Assembly: GCA_016928775.1 (NCBI GenBank)
Contig: JAFGKD010000038.1
Location: forward strand, 16,295-80,294
Direction: 5' to 3'
Length of the DNA: 64,000 nt
From: Candidatus Zhuqueibacterota bacterium
GTDB taxonomy: Bacteria > Zhuqueibacterota > Zhuqueibacteria > Residuimicrobiales > Krinioviventaceae
In this document: one piece after another, positions 39,301 to 46,917 of the stretch
How the letters are laid out: each line of letters opens with the position of its first letter
Position numbering within the stretch: position 1 is the stretch's first letter
The notes under the pieces: model-generated
What the model was told of the DNA's origin: nothing
Seen by the model: only the letters and a program-made list of their open reading frames with translations
Database searches by the model: none
Program-made: the position numbers and the translations under genes

Positions 39301-40115
39301 TTTTTCGCTTCCTTAAAATCCTTTAACCATTTGCTCCCCTCATCAAAAAACAGCTTATCCTCATCATCCACGATCTGTGTGGAAGGACCGGCTGGAAGAT
39401 CATCCGGAATTGCCTTGCTAATCCCCAGTAGAACCGGTTCATCTTGAGTTGTCGAGTCCATAGCCATGACGACCCAATAATCCGGTAAAACAAAAGAGTG
39501 CGGTGGATCTGACCATTCGTTAAAAGGTTCCATCTCTTCTGATCGATCACTCTTCGAGGAGCGAATGTATTGCTTATACTTTTCCGCGATATAGGCACCG
39601 CGTTCGGGACCATATTTATCGTAAAGTGTCTGCCAGGCTTTTAAATTAGTCTCTTTATTTTCTACCTGATTTATTTCCTGAAAAGCATTCCAAAATAGCG
39701 CTCCATCCCGGATTTCTTCATCGTTCAGCTCTTGTTTATGAGTTGATAGCGCAATATCATCCGGGAATATTCGGATCAACAGCTTTTCCTGATTATCCTC
39801 AAATTTTGTTTCGATTCTTACTGGAAATAGCAGAACAGGCGAGTTCTCCTCAGGCATCGGTATACTATCTAACTTTGTTTTTGAATTGGGTATGAGTTTG
39901 TTTTTATTCTCGAGATTAGAGTCGAACAGCTCCCAATATTTTTTTATTTGATCATCTGCGGTCTTGTATTTGCCTGTGTATTCATCTTTAGAATCGGTAA
40001 GCTCTTTGCGGGATGAAATTATTACTTTCTCAAGTTCATTCACTTTTTGTCGATACTGGAACCGAGCGTCGTCCAGTTCTTGACGCGTTTTTCTTAATTC
40101 ATCTCTCAAGCTCAT
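33366..40115 (-). CDS. Giant conserved hypothetical protein (2249 aa) with inserted carbohydrate-binding-like domains
   Basis: ATG 40115 has AAGGAA upstream. Residues 1-70 form a charged coiled coil (LRKTRQELDDARFQYRQKV). Residues 75-430 carry the family block LLFPVRIETKFEDN..LLIRIFPDDIALSTHKQELNDEE, and KALWPGTIGGFLQHRL at the end. Residues 430-1011 are several beta-sandwich modules resembling CBM6-type galactose-binding domains (HIEAENCTLNL, GDTGSNWQTFETQINL, DWVEYKIN). The conserved family then resumes: ARQFYLDHVLPLKQLPTIQADANPYGIYP. The long remaining helical part includes DLGSHRIDAWITAFHYKKLWEMR, then FVHAPSFNQATTAAILRNGF, DLSSERVKKALWLLEGIRQGQSL and, near the end, LLLALPAR and PPKYKYILPALYYPD. 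There is no signal peptide. The insert is much more AT-rich than the flanks. It is central to the operon and its function is unknown. Confidence 0.65.
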   Translation of the reverse strand: MSLRDELRKTRQELDDARFQYRQKVNELEKVIISSRKELTDSKDEYTGKYKTADDQIKKYWELFDSNLENKNKLIPNSKTKLDSIPMPEENSPVLLFPVRIETKFEDNQEKLLIRIFPDDIALSTHKQELNDEEIRDGALFWNAFQEINQVENKETNLKAWQTLYDKYGPERGAYIAEKYKQYIRSSKSDRSEEMEPFNEWSDPPHSFVLPDYWVVMAMDSTTQDEPVLLGISKAIPDDLPAGPSTQIVDDEDKLFFDEGSKWLKDFKEAKNKGMALEIEHDRLEQVNKIEKLFVFGFKGLADLDDNSDKSRELLARLITEHCYTEGFQFLTPGTPTNNMADEKTSFSLWGQSLEDSFALYFPENSDEQPENSSALAMFRNALALTEENELPPLSNAAFTEAEHLRDVGKALWPGTIGGFLQHRLRATNNEVIKFKAISFESKNSIQIKKSTDNVKYFAGIKHGDIIEFQISTSSSKLEHEIKLFIATDARSSSVNITYEDDDIVDIPINAKSDNETDWKEYISKKRRLGKKNSKPFRLRFEISGESFFSLKLVYLKCEFNYQNQYNKTLSPEDNPAIISGIKSTPPKKDSYIGRIRHNDWVEYKINSKKSDLQPSIANTGWYEASFYVASELDLKTETDSAKIELHQDDRYLGHVMIDMSMLKKPSKPSEWLAVKTRVYLIKATKPGKIKLVFKGKSGFLFTLAHFQLRLLSILEETNLHIEAENCTLNLSGLPIIPTIDHSDCKCLNVIFPKSMVRYSGTFLKAGCYNLQIRLGFNKVKNTGKIYLKDSLDFNPEGIGELSFKGDTGSNWQTFETQINLDEDIENLFLLFDLSPEDENNAEISILVNWIKFTYIPLHDSNNSNNDYSLQKHLISGDNFIITWEPTEEDDIDQGKNVTFIQDEKKGNFVRFSETINELLIPIQIPFIGTFELAYCIYSNSPTVASLKIANPGPPPVHIKASRFGKTHTSDWAINTTRLEISEKLDSVLVKIGDIPHEKYVDLKWIQLKKVCPTDWLGTYNIINQNARQFYLDHVLPLKQLPTIQADANPYGIYPACDRQAFDSRYPHFFPTDIEELVWQKANELRDILQKRISNIPAVPNQDEDSDMDENFINMLLTKSESIEFSVKDVNANNTKSANELLDTTDIETGPALTESSRTKSLLAPDDLSASEDPETYVHNYLNELVDLFTLVEQEETESENNSTTTIFNFTTAELARFVIDSNTLAVFSLLLRQGLLRETIDIATLLYKAFYVDERDPVTIQSSGVTNGEEEFDILALLTNVDNKFPCHLIIGEERTSFLKAVGYKLYVDHENYDNIPDPRLAALIEQKVSNLKDQIQAIKNLIGLPLSDLERYVGQVLDLGSHRIDAWITAFHYKKLWEMRQGEDEKEVVPKLCLGAFGYLENVQANNADESINAGFVHAPSFNQATTAAILRNGFYQHAMKRNEDDNEDFAIDLSSERVKKALWLLEGIRQGQSLSALLGYRFERMLREAYIETNHELELAQYIYDFRILFPLDEKLPPDDEETQNPDDNVREKIAAQNVVDGRKLLNEYEENDKTLKTWPQDLLKDEHEGEKKYIKEHVLNRLAEILDSLADLGIAEAVHQSIQGRFDRAEAILKTVSAGNYPPEVEVIKTPRSGIRFTHKVCVFLPEPGSQQASSSENGWAVTPRSLIAPQLESWIAQMLGNAGDIKCRYRFEGAEVYDEEIVISELGLSALDFLILAESPLYEKKNTFDQYIENFLGFKNLSEGGNESHKKVEFEHSLLKNSGSETVSNDTQNLAARFQLAATISTLLTKSRPLDIRDCLRPEDLDLSDETYGSNKESETRYIDVGFSKNDVQAFKEQIRDQQSIFQRVILNFIKFLLPDVYNSTWATNENKLVLSKSYPLEWKPLLEEDQFIIAEMRPESWHPDWQLGRTCFNDAFNYAVSSALVDFDRMNVNETSNTETSDKENIDKGLAYLKQHIWSQARSTLFDLLNRLDNISSLLNFEGTNLKEKMERLYEAVDVLFAKQARVYPSFDVTSEATSKVYQKLQQSLGRQDELLGSDDEEEQKRLVEEWIESVSRVKPQLAHFHTLQLLDRVLNKKPYSAEETRKGNTNLKVIQLPWEPDLTDKTGVNKWIALPFERKQIPTNGKISIVAQVPINFFQTKNKCGFVIDEWVETIPNEIEDTAVAFHYDQPSQEAPNCLLLALPARNDGKWEINNLVGAIDQTIELAKLRMMNYDYLPPKYKYILPALYYPDLQENEQANQD

Positions 40116-40141
40116 TTAGATTTCCTTCAGCATAAATGCAT

Positions 40142-43100
40142 TCATCTCAATTCAGGAATTAACGCTTCACCATGTACGGCCACGCGTGCCGGCATCTGGT
40201 GCAGGATATAAGCAAAATCGGCAGCACTTTGGTTCCATTTAATGTCCACCCCCATACCTGTCGGACCATTTTCAATGTCGATATATCTATGGTTCATGTC
40301 ACCATCGAGTATGTCCATCCAGGCAAGCTGATTCCAGATTTCCAAGTCATCATTGCTTGGCGTGCAGTTGGCATCATCAGCTCTTTCAACATCAAAACCA
40401 AAACGCGGTTCGGAAACTTGCTGCTGCAAGACAAAATACCAACCGGGATTACCGTCCTTGCCTTTTGCTTCCTCCGCATCCAGACCGGAAAAACCGATAA
40501 AGGTTATGTCCGGTGGAATGATGCCGCGGAATGTCGGAAATTTTGCAGCGGCCGCAAAATCTGGTACAATGCGTTCATCGTTTCTTTTTGCCGGGATCGC
40601 GTAAATGATCGCGTTCGGATATTTATAAAGCAGCTCACCGCGAATGAGTAAGACCAGCTCCTCTGATGTTTCAGCACCGTTGTCCCCCAGATCACTGTTC
40701 GGTTCCCATAAATGGATTGCCTTTAAATCCGGCGGCGGATCATCACTATCCACAGTTGGACATCTGTCCCAGAACTGTTTGAAACAGGTGCCGCGTTGGT
40801 CGGTTGGAAATTCCCTCCATAGCAGCTCTCGCGCCATTTCATGATTGAGTCCCGCCATATAGGCCTCGATAAATCGCCGATTGGTGCTCAAGAGACTGAT
40901 GGAATTCTGCTTGATATTTTCAACCCCAGGTAATAAATAGTCAGCGGATAGATCGCGTAAATCCTCATACATGGGTGTCTGGAATTTAGGGTGCGTCATA
41001 ATAGTACGCTGTTCCTCAACCATCCTGTTTATTTTTTCATCATCCTTTGCATCGACTGCTGCCTGCAGTGCTCTGCCAAAATTATTTTCCGGATTGAGCC
41101 AATTTTCAATATTTTCTACGATGGAAACCAGGTTTTTATCAGACTCATTTTCCTGTTGTTGTGAGCCGGAACCGGTTGAAAAACCTTTAAAAAATTTATC
41201 TAATAATTTTTGCTGTAATCCTGAGGTGGGTATGTGCGCCCGTTTACCAACTCCGCCGGATCGCGTCATCTTACGAAAGCCAGCGTTCTGATATATAGGA
41301 GGGAGTGAAGGACGAGGTCTTCCATTCTTTGATTGAGCTGTGGTCATATTTATAAAACGCAAAATCGGTCCGGCAAGTGCGATATAGTCGGCACTATGAT
41401 TATCAGATTGATTGTCCGGCACTTTTAAAAGTGGTGAGAAATATTTCTTGTAGATTTTTTTCGCTGTTTCCTTGCCCAGCTGAGATTGACGAATTTTTTG
41501 ATTCACATCTTTCACCACATCGCCGATTTGCTCCCAAGCTGCATCCATTAACTCTTCCTGATGCTCCTGGATCACACGAGTTCCATAGGCAGCGGCAATG
41601 CGGTGACGTGGATCAAGATTGAGTTGTGAGAACCAGCCAAGATTATTGCCATAACCGCCATTACTTTGTTTATAAAAGTAATTCTTGGATTTTCGAAATC
41701 GACTCGGCTTTAAAAACATATAATCGGGGTAATTGATATCACAAGATTTTATTTCAATTCCGAGCAATTCGCATGCTTGACCGCCCAGATCAGTAAAATT
41801 AAATCTCAAACTTGAACGATCACTTCGAGATAACATAGCTTTTATTTTTGTAAAGAACGAGTGACCATTATTGGGATTATTAATTGTGCCTGTACCAATT
41901 GAGTTTTGGCCACGAAAGACTGTTATAGTACCTTGATTTGTATCAGAAGTAAAGATAAAATCGAGTTCAAATTCTCCGTCATGTGAAAACGCGACTCGAT
42001 CTAATTTAAGTTGTGCACCGTCAGAAATATGACCGATATATAGATTTTCACTGAGATCTTTAAAAAGTGAATCATCTTTTGATAAATTGCATGCATATAA
42101 AGGCGGCTTGACGCATTTTTCAAACACATGACCTTGTTGATCACGGATTTTCACCAGGTGGACCAGTCCCGGAATGCCGGTTCCAGATTCGTCCTTGTTG
42201 CCAAATTGAAAATTTTTGAAATGGTTGCCTAAATGCGTGGCGCACGGTGTTTCATTATCTTCCTCTATAATCTCTTGCTCGTCTTCAAGTGCTTCGTACG
42301 GATCATACACCTGCTCCGGCTCGGGATTGAAATCGGTAGCGACCAGTGCACCTTCCATTTTGAGCTGAAAGGGTTGATAAAATCGTTCGTTCGTCCCCTC
42401 ACTTTGGCCCAATGAATACCCCGGTTGATTGACGCAAAATACCTTTTTGCCAATTTTGCCGTCCTTGTCACTAATTTCTTGCGGACGCAACAGACGGACA
42501 AGCGATTCAAAATCACCACGATTGCCCGTACGAAAGGACCACGTATAATAGACTGGCAACTGAACGTTTTCCTGCTTGTCGTCAACCCATGCGAGATCAA
42601 CATTGTCGACTGCTTCTTTCCCAAGTCCGGCTAATCTACCTGCCTCAAAAACCGGCACGACAAAAGCGCTGTACGCTTCACCGGCAGCCAGCTTTCTCGG
42701 GCAGACGAGGCGCGATGTGAGTCTCTCCGGGTGATCTTTTAATAGCTCTGTGAATCGTTCTTTTCTATTTTCGGGATTTGAGAAAATGTCATCAAATACT
42801 TGCACATGTGCCCAGGCCCACGCCTGGTCCAGATTTGGCAAGGACGAACTCTTTTTAACGGTGATACTCGGAATTGGATGTGCTTCCGATGGTGCATGAA
42901 ACTCGAATTCTTTTTTATCCTCGTCAATTGTTTGGCTATCCTGAGAGCGCAGCACTATGAGACAAATCCATGGCTGCAAGCCCTTTTTCTCCTTCGTCAC
43001 TTCTGGTGAAAAACGCCAGGGAAAGTCGGGTTCAGCAAATTCAATGGTCGGACAATAGTTAGGCTCGAATGTGCCGACATCGGCTTTGGGATCAGTGCGC

Positions 43101-43351
43101 ACGACAATATTGGGATTGAATCCCGTAACATCGCCGGGGCCGTATAGCTTTACGTTGGAGCGGATTTGAACGTTTTCGCTAATTTCTTCTTCATTTTCAC
43201 CAATTCCCTTCATGAATACATTGACATTCAGGGGAATTTGCGTCCGTGCTCTCTTGTCTTCTCCATCCCTGACCTGATCGATTTGCGTTGAGATACCTTG
43301 TCTCAAATAAGGGAGAAAGCTATATTGCAAATTGCTGGTATTTTCACTCAT
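40142..43351 (-). CDS. Giant conserved hypothetical protein (1069 aa) of the same operon
   Basis: Start ATG 43351 is taken because a TTG six bases earlier overlaps the previous stop; the junction reads TGA-AA-ATG, typical of translational coupling. The N-terminus has FLPYLRQGISTQID, VKLYGPGDVTGFNPNIVVRTDPKADVG and TFEPNYCPTIEFAEPDFPWRFSP with LQPWICLIVL. Residues about 410-570 are an AT-rich inserted beta-sandwich (GEFELDFIFTSDTNQGTITVFRG). The family then continues with WFSQLNLDPRHRIAAAYGTRVI..HQEELMDAAWEQIGD. The C-terminal half contains LLWREFPTDQRGTCFKQFWD and a GELLYKYPNAIIYA block. I recall close block matches in proteins called hypothetical in diverse bacteria, again beside relatives of the 2249-aa gene. 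It is soluble, without signal peptide. Confidence 0.65.
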   Translation of the reverse strand: MSENTSNLQYSFLPYLRQGISTQIDQVRDGEDKRARTQIPLNVNVFMKGIGENEEEISENVQIRSNVKLYGPGDVTGFNPNIVVRTDPKADVGTFEPNYCPTIEFAEPDFPWRFSPEVTKEKKGLQPWICLIVLRSQDSQTIDEDKKEFEFHAPSEAHPIPSITVKKSSSLPNLDQAWAWAHVQVFDDIFSNPENRKERFTELLKDHPERLTSRLVCPRKLAAGEAYSAFVVPVFEAGRLAGLGKEAVDNVDLAWVDDKQENVQLPVYYTWSFRTGNRGDFESLVRLLRPQEISDKDGKIGKKVFCVNQPGYSLGQSEGTNERFYQPFQLKMEGALVATDFNPEPEQVYDPYEALEDEQEIIEEDNETPCATHLGNHFKNFQFGNKDESGTGIPGLVHLVKIRDQQGHVFEKCVKPPLYACNLSKDDSLFKDLSENLYIGHISDGAQLKLDRVAFSHDGEFELDFIFTSDTNQGTITVFRGQNSIGTGTINNPNNGHSFFTKIKAMLSRSDRSSLRFNFTDLGGQACELLGIEIKSCDINYPDYMFLKPSRFRKSKNYFYKQSNGGYGNNLGWFSQLNLDPRHRIAAAYGTRVIQEHQEELMDAAWEQIGDVVKDVNQKIRQSQLGKETAKKIYKKYFSPLLKVPDNQSDNHSADYIALAGPILRFINMTTAQSKNGRPRPSLPPIYQNAGFRKMTRSGGVGKRAHIPTSGLQQKLLDKFFKGFSTGSGSQQQENESDKNLVSIVENIENWLNPENNFGRALQAAVDAKDDEKINRMVEEQRTIMTHPKFQTPMYEDLRDLSADYLLPGVENIKQNSISLLSTNRRFIEAYMAGLNHEMARELLWREFPTDQRGTCFKQFWDRCPTVDSDDPPPDLKAIHLWEPNSDLGDNGAETSEELVLLIRGELLYKYPNAIIYAIPAKRNDERIVPDFAAAAKFPTFRGIIPPDITFIGFSGLDAEEAKGKDGNPGWYFVLQQQVSEPRFGFDVERADDANCTPSNDDLEIWNQLAWMDILDGDMNHRYIDIENGPTGMGVDIKWNQSAADFAYILHQMPARVAVHGEALIPELR

Positions 43352-43353
43352 TT

Positions 43354-46300
43354 TCAAGCCGCCTCTTGGTAAGCATCAATAAACCACTTTGTCCTGTCAG
43401 TTTGATTTTTTGATTTTTCTTTTCTCAGCCTGTACGCATCAAAGAATGTCATCCCACTTTCCACCCGGCCCTTTTTCGTTATCTCTGTTTCAGATTCTGT
43501 TTGAACTTTATATTGCGGATCGCGCCATTCAATTTTCGGCTTTACATCCTTTGAATTATAGCGTTTTGCACCCGATTTATGATAAGGTGCACGTTTTGCC
43601 GCCGTGTTGTTCGTCAGAAAATCGCGGGTGTCGCTTTGAATTACGGGATCGTTCTCGCTTTCATCAAGCCACTCACTACTATCAAGATGCTCTCCGGTTT
43701 CAAGGTCGTCAATAATCACAGATTCATATCTGATGGATTTTCGTGCACAGAATTCACCAAAATCGAATCCCTCGCTGGTATCGGGATCCAGATTACAAAT
43801 GCTAATACCCGCCGGTTGCTTTTCAAACGACGGCGCGGCCAGCTTTTCTTCATCTTCCATTTCGAGGAATTGCGCCGGAGCAAAATAATCTTGAATATCA
43901 TGTGCGGTCAAAGCTTCATCGATATCCGCCAGAGATATTGAGGTGATTTCAAAATAGTTGTAATTTTTCGGTTTGTGATGACCGAATTGAGAGAGCTCCT
44001 GCTTGAGTGGAAGAACAGTCTGGCGTATTTCCAGTGGACACATTGGCATCACAACAACGGATACAGGATTTGGCTCTTTGTTCTCTGCCTCATCTTGAGA
44101 TACTTTTTGTTCCTGCGCGTGCGTATTTGATCGCAGACTTGTCACCATCTGCATGTACGGCGGCAGGGCTCCCGCCCAGTTTGCGCTCTCGCGCAGGGCA
44201 CCGAGGAGGATGGAGGATATATCCTTGCTCGCTAATAATTCTTCATCCTTTTTACCAATGGTGAAATTGAATGGTACCCTGAAACGAATCCGGCATACCT
44301 TGAATGAGGCCTTGCCACGCACATTCCATGGCGTGGGACCGCTCAGTCTCGCTGCCAGTCCAACACTGACCGACACCCGACCTCGAAGTCGAACACTGGC
44401 CCGAATGTCAACGATGAACGAGAAAGGCGAAAAGATGAACAGCGCATCAAATCCCAAGTGTCCGGTGATTATAAATCCACAGGCTTTGCCATGCAGATCC
44501 AGGTTCGAGCCAAATTGGACAGTATTGGACGTGACCGCAATATAATGGTCGAGGGTGAGTCGAGGATTATCGCCTTTGCCGATACTGACCGTGAGGCGTC
44601 TCAGTTTGGGAAAGCCGGACGGTGGGGTGAAGGATGGGTGAAATCCACCGACGGACAGGATAAACATGGGCTGGTCGCCCCAGTTGAGTCGAAATGCCAT
44701 ATCACCGGAAAGTGGAAACTTTAGCAAATAAGAGTCATAAATCGTGGCATCAATACCGAGCTCTTTTTTGTTAAAATCGATATAACCAAAGACATCTAAC
44801 TTGATTTTGATCAAGTCCTTTTCTTTGCTCGGCAAAACCATTCTCAATTGACCCAGGAGCGCAATGCGCACCGGATCGGGCAGCTCGATTAATAATCCGA
44901 TTTCTGCCTGGATAATGGGCGGTGTGCCCCACGCTAAAAGTCCCATGGGACCAATGACGAAGCGATCCTCAGTAGCCGGAAAAAACGATTCAAGAGAGGT
45001 AAAAAGTTTTTGCGGATTTTTCAAAGGATCATCTGGAAACATCACCGTATCGGTTGCGCCGCTGCGCACACCTTTTTGCAGCGCTTTTATGGCCATCGCA
45101 CGATTGATACCGATCAATCCACCGATGCCGTTTAATGTGAAACCAAATCCCAGTTGGATACCGGGATTGAATTCGGCAAACATGGAGAACAGCATAGAAA
45201 ATCCGTCGCTGCCGTCCGGCAAACGCGTGGTGATGATGCCGATGGCGGTGAGGGCGATTTTTTTGTTAATTTCGAGTTGGAGGATTCCGGTGTAATGGTT
45301 GTTTAAAGAGTCGAAGAACAGACGACCACCGCCAATGGTATTAGGAGCATTGACTAAGATAGCAATTCCATCAGGGGATTTGAAGGCAATCGATATATCC
45401 GCTGGGCCGAAATTCCCTCCTTTTTCAGGGAATGTTATTCTGGTTGTTAGCCCGATGTTTTCAATCTTTGCCTGCACAGGACCAAGTAGTGTTTTGAGCG
45501 TTGTTGCGACATGGATAGGAATGTTTCCTGACTTGGTTGGAGTCATCGACAGGTAGACTGAGTCAATACAAATTGGGCCAATTGATTTATGAATTTGGAT
45601 TGTGGTATCAAGAGCAGCACTACCACTAAAGTGTAATCCGTCCTTTGATGACCAACCGACACTAAAGTCAAAACTGCTGCTAACACCATTTTCCCGGCAA
45701 GTTTTTTTTATAAAACCATCTGCTTCCTGCAATCCAAGCGAGAAAAGACAATCTTGAAAGTCCGTTTCCAAATATAAATTGTAATCTTTTTCCTTCTCCA
45801 ATCCCAAATGCAAGACGCATTTACCGATTTCAAATCGAGAACCCTGGGGATTACCTATGGAAATAGCACTTCCTTCTCCAGCTTCAGATATAAAGCTAAT
45901 CTTAAAACTAGCTGGGCAATTTTCAGCAATAGTTGAGGCATCAGCAGTGAAAATATTATTTAAAAATTCCAGCTTCCCATCTTTCTTTATTTTTAATCCG
46001 AGTCCATTGCTAAGATTGGAACTTGACTTGATTTTTATTCGGAAATTCTCAGATATTAATAACTCTTGATCTAAACTGAAATATAATCCAATGCCAATTC
46101 CATCTATAATTTTCTCGAGATTAATAATTGGATACAGTTTACATCCAAGCTCTTGGTTAAGTGAATTGATAAAAGGAAAATCAAGAACTTTTAGTTGATT
46201 TAGTCTGTTAAGTTCAATTAAATTGCCATCTTTGTTTAAATTTTTGAGTAATATAGGCTCAGGATTACGAATATCGGGAAAAAGCAAAAAATAATTTGCT

Positions 46301-46917
46301 AAATTGAACAAATGACCAATTAATTTATCAAACTTCAATTCTTCTTCACTGAAATAGGATTTTTTTATTGCATCAATAGGATTAATAATTCTATCTGGTA
46401 TTAAATTCCAATGGACTATTCTTTTTATATATGGAATATGATATGTAGTTGGAGTTTCAAAGATTTTTTTCTCTTCTATTACTCCTAGGAGCATTAGTAT
46501 TGGATATAGAGAACAGCAAGTATCTTGCAATAATTTTACTAATAAATAATCAAATAGCCCTATTGCAAAACTGGAGTCCAATTTTATTACATTGACAAAA
46601 TCTGAATCATAACAGTCAGTATCAAAATCTATGTGGTATATTGCGTCAATCACATCTTTAAAACAGTTTATAAATGATGGAAGGTACATCAGGCATTTAT
46701 CATTCTCTTCCTCCTCTATGAGTTCAACCATTACATGAATATTTTTGAGAAATGTGTCGAATACTGGTTTCATGCTTTCGAGCAGAATGGCATCGGAAGG
46801 CATGGAATACCCAAGTTCATTAAACAAGATAGATGCTTCCTCTCTGTTATTAATAGATTTAACCAAGGGCTCAATGAACTGGATTATAATTTCAACAAGC
46901 TTAATTAGTTCTTTCAC
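43354..46917 (-). CDS. DUF6603-domain protein (1187 aa)
   Basis: A GTG start at 46917 sits nine bases behind AGGAG and inside the end of the upstream gene (17-base overlap). Residues 1-470 are specific: a helical, AT-rich beginning and then beta-rich blocks (FKISFISEAGEGSAISIGNPQGSRFEIG). The DUF6603 core covers about residues 500-905 and shows the family's order: LGFGFTLNGIGGLIGINRAM, VMFPDDPLKNPQKLF, RFVIGPMGLLAWGTPPIIQAEIGLLIELP, DSYLLKFPLSGDMAFRL, FILSVGGFHPSFTPP, YIAVTSNTVQFGS and LGFDALFIFSPF. The C-terminal 280 residues are disordered-looking and acidic. The repetitive amphipathic beta content would allow a large beta structure, but no signal peptide is present. The domain has no known function. 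Confidence 0.75.
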   Translation of the reverse strand: MKELIKLVEIIIQFIEPLVKSINNREEASILFNELGYSMPSDAILLESMKPVFDTFLKNIHVMVELIEEEENDKCLMYLPSFINCFKDVIDAIYHIDFDTDCYDSDFVNVIKLDSSFAIGLFDYLLVKLLQDTCCSLYPILMLLGVIEEKKIFETPTTYHIPYIKRIVHWNLIPDRIINPIDAIKKSYFSEEELKFDKLIGHLFNLANYFLLFPDIRNPEPILLKNLNKDGNLIELNRLNQLKVLDFPFINSLNQELGCKLYPIINLEKIIDGIGIGLYFSLDQELLISENFRIKIKSSSNLSNGLGLKIKKDGKLEFLNNIFTADASTIAENCPASFKISFISEAGEGSAISIGNPQGSRFEIGKCVLHLGLEKEKDYNLYLETDFQDCLFSLGLQEADGFIKKTCRENGVSSSFDFSVGWSSKDGLHFSGSAALDTTIQIHKSIGPICIDSVYLSMTPTKSGNIPIHVATTLKTLLGPVQAKIENIGLTTRITFPEKGGNFGPADISIAFKSPDGIAILVNAPNTIGGGRLFFDSLNNHYTGILQLEINKKIALTAIGIITTRLPDGSDGFSMLFSMFAEFNPGIQLGFGFTLNGIGGLIGINRAMAIKALQKGVRSGATDTVMFPDDPLKNPQKLFTSLESFFPATEDRFVIGPMGLLAWGTPPIIQAEIGLLIELPDPVRIALLGQLRMVLPSKEKDLIKIKLDVFGYIDFNKKELGIDATIYDSYLLKFPLSGDMAFRLNWGDQPMFILSVGGFHPSFTPPSGFPKLRRLTVSIGKGDNPRLTLDHYIAVTSNTVQFGSNLDLHGKACGFIITGHLGFDALFIFSPFSFIVDIRASVRLRGRVSVSVGLAARLSGPTPWNVRGKASFKVCRIRFRVPFNFTIGKKDEELLASKDISSILLGALRESANWAGALPPYMQMVTSLRSNTHAQEQKVSQDEAENKEPNPVSVVVMPMCPLEIRQTVLPLKQELSQFGHHKPKNYNYFEITSISLADIDEALTAHDIQDYFAPAQFLEMEDEEKLAAPSFEKQPAGISICNLDPDTSEGFDFGEFCARKSIRYESVIIDDLETGEHLDSSEWLDESENDPVIQSDTRDFLTNNTAAKRAPYHKSGAKRYNSKDVKPKIEWRDPQYKVQTESETEITKKGRVESGMTFFDAYRLRKEKSKNQTDRTKWFIDAYQEAA

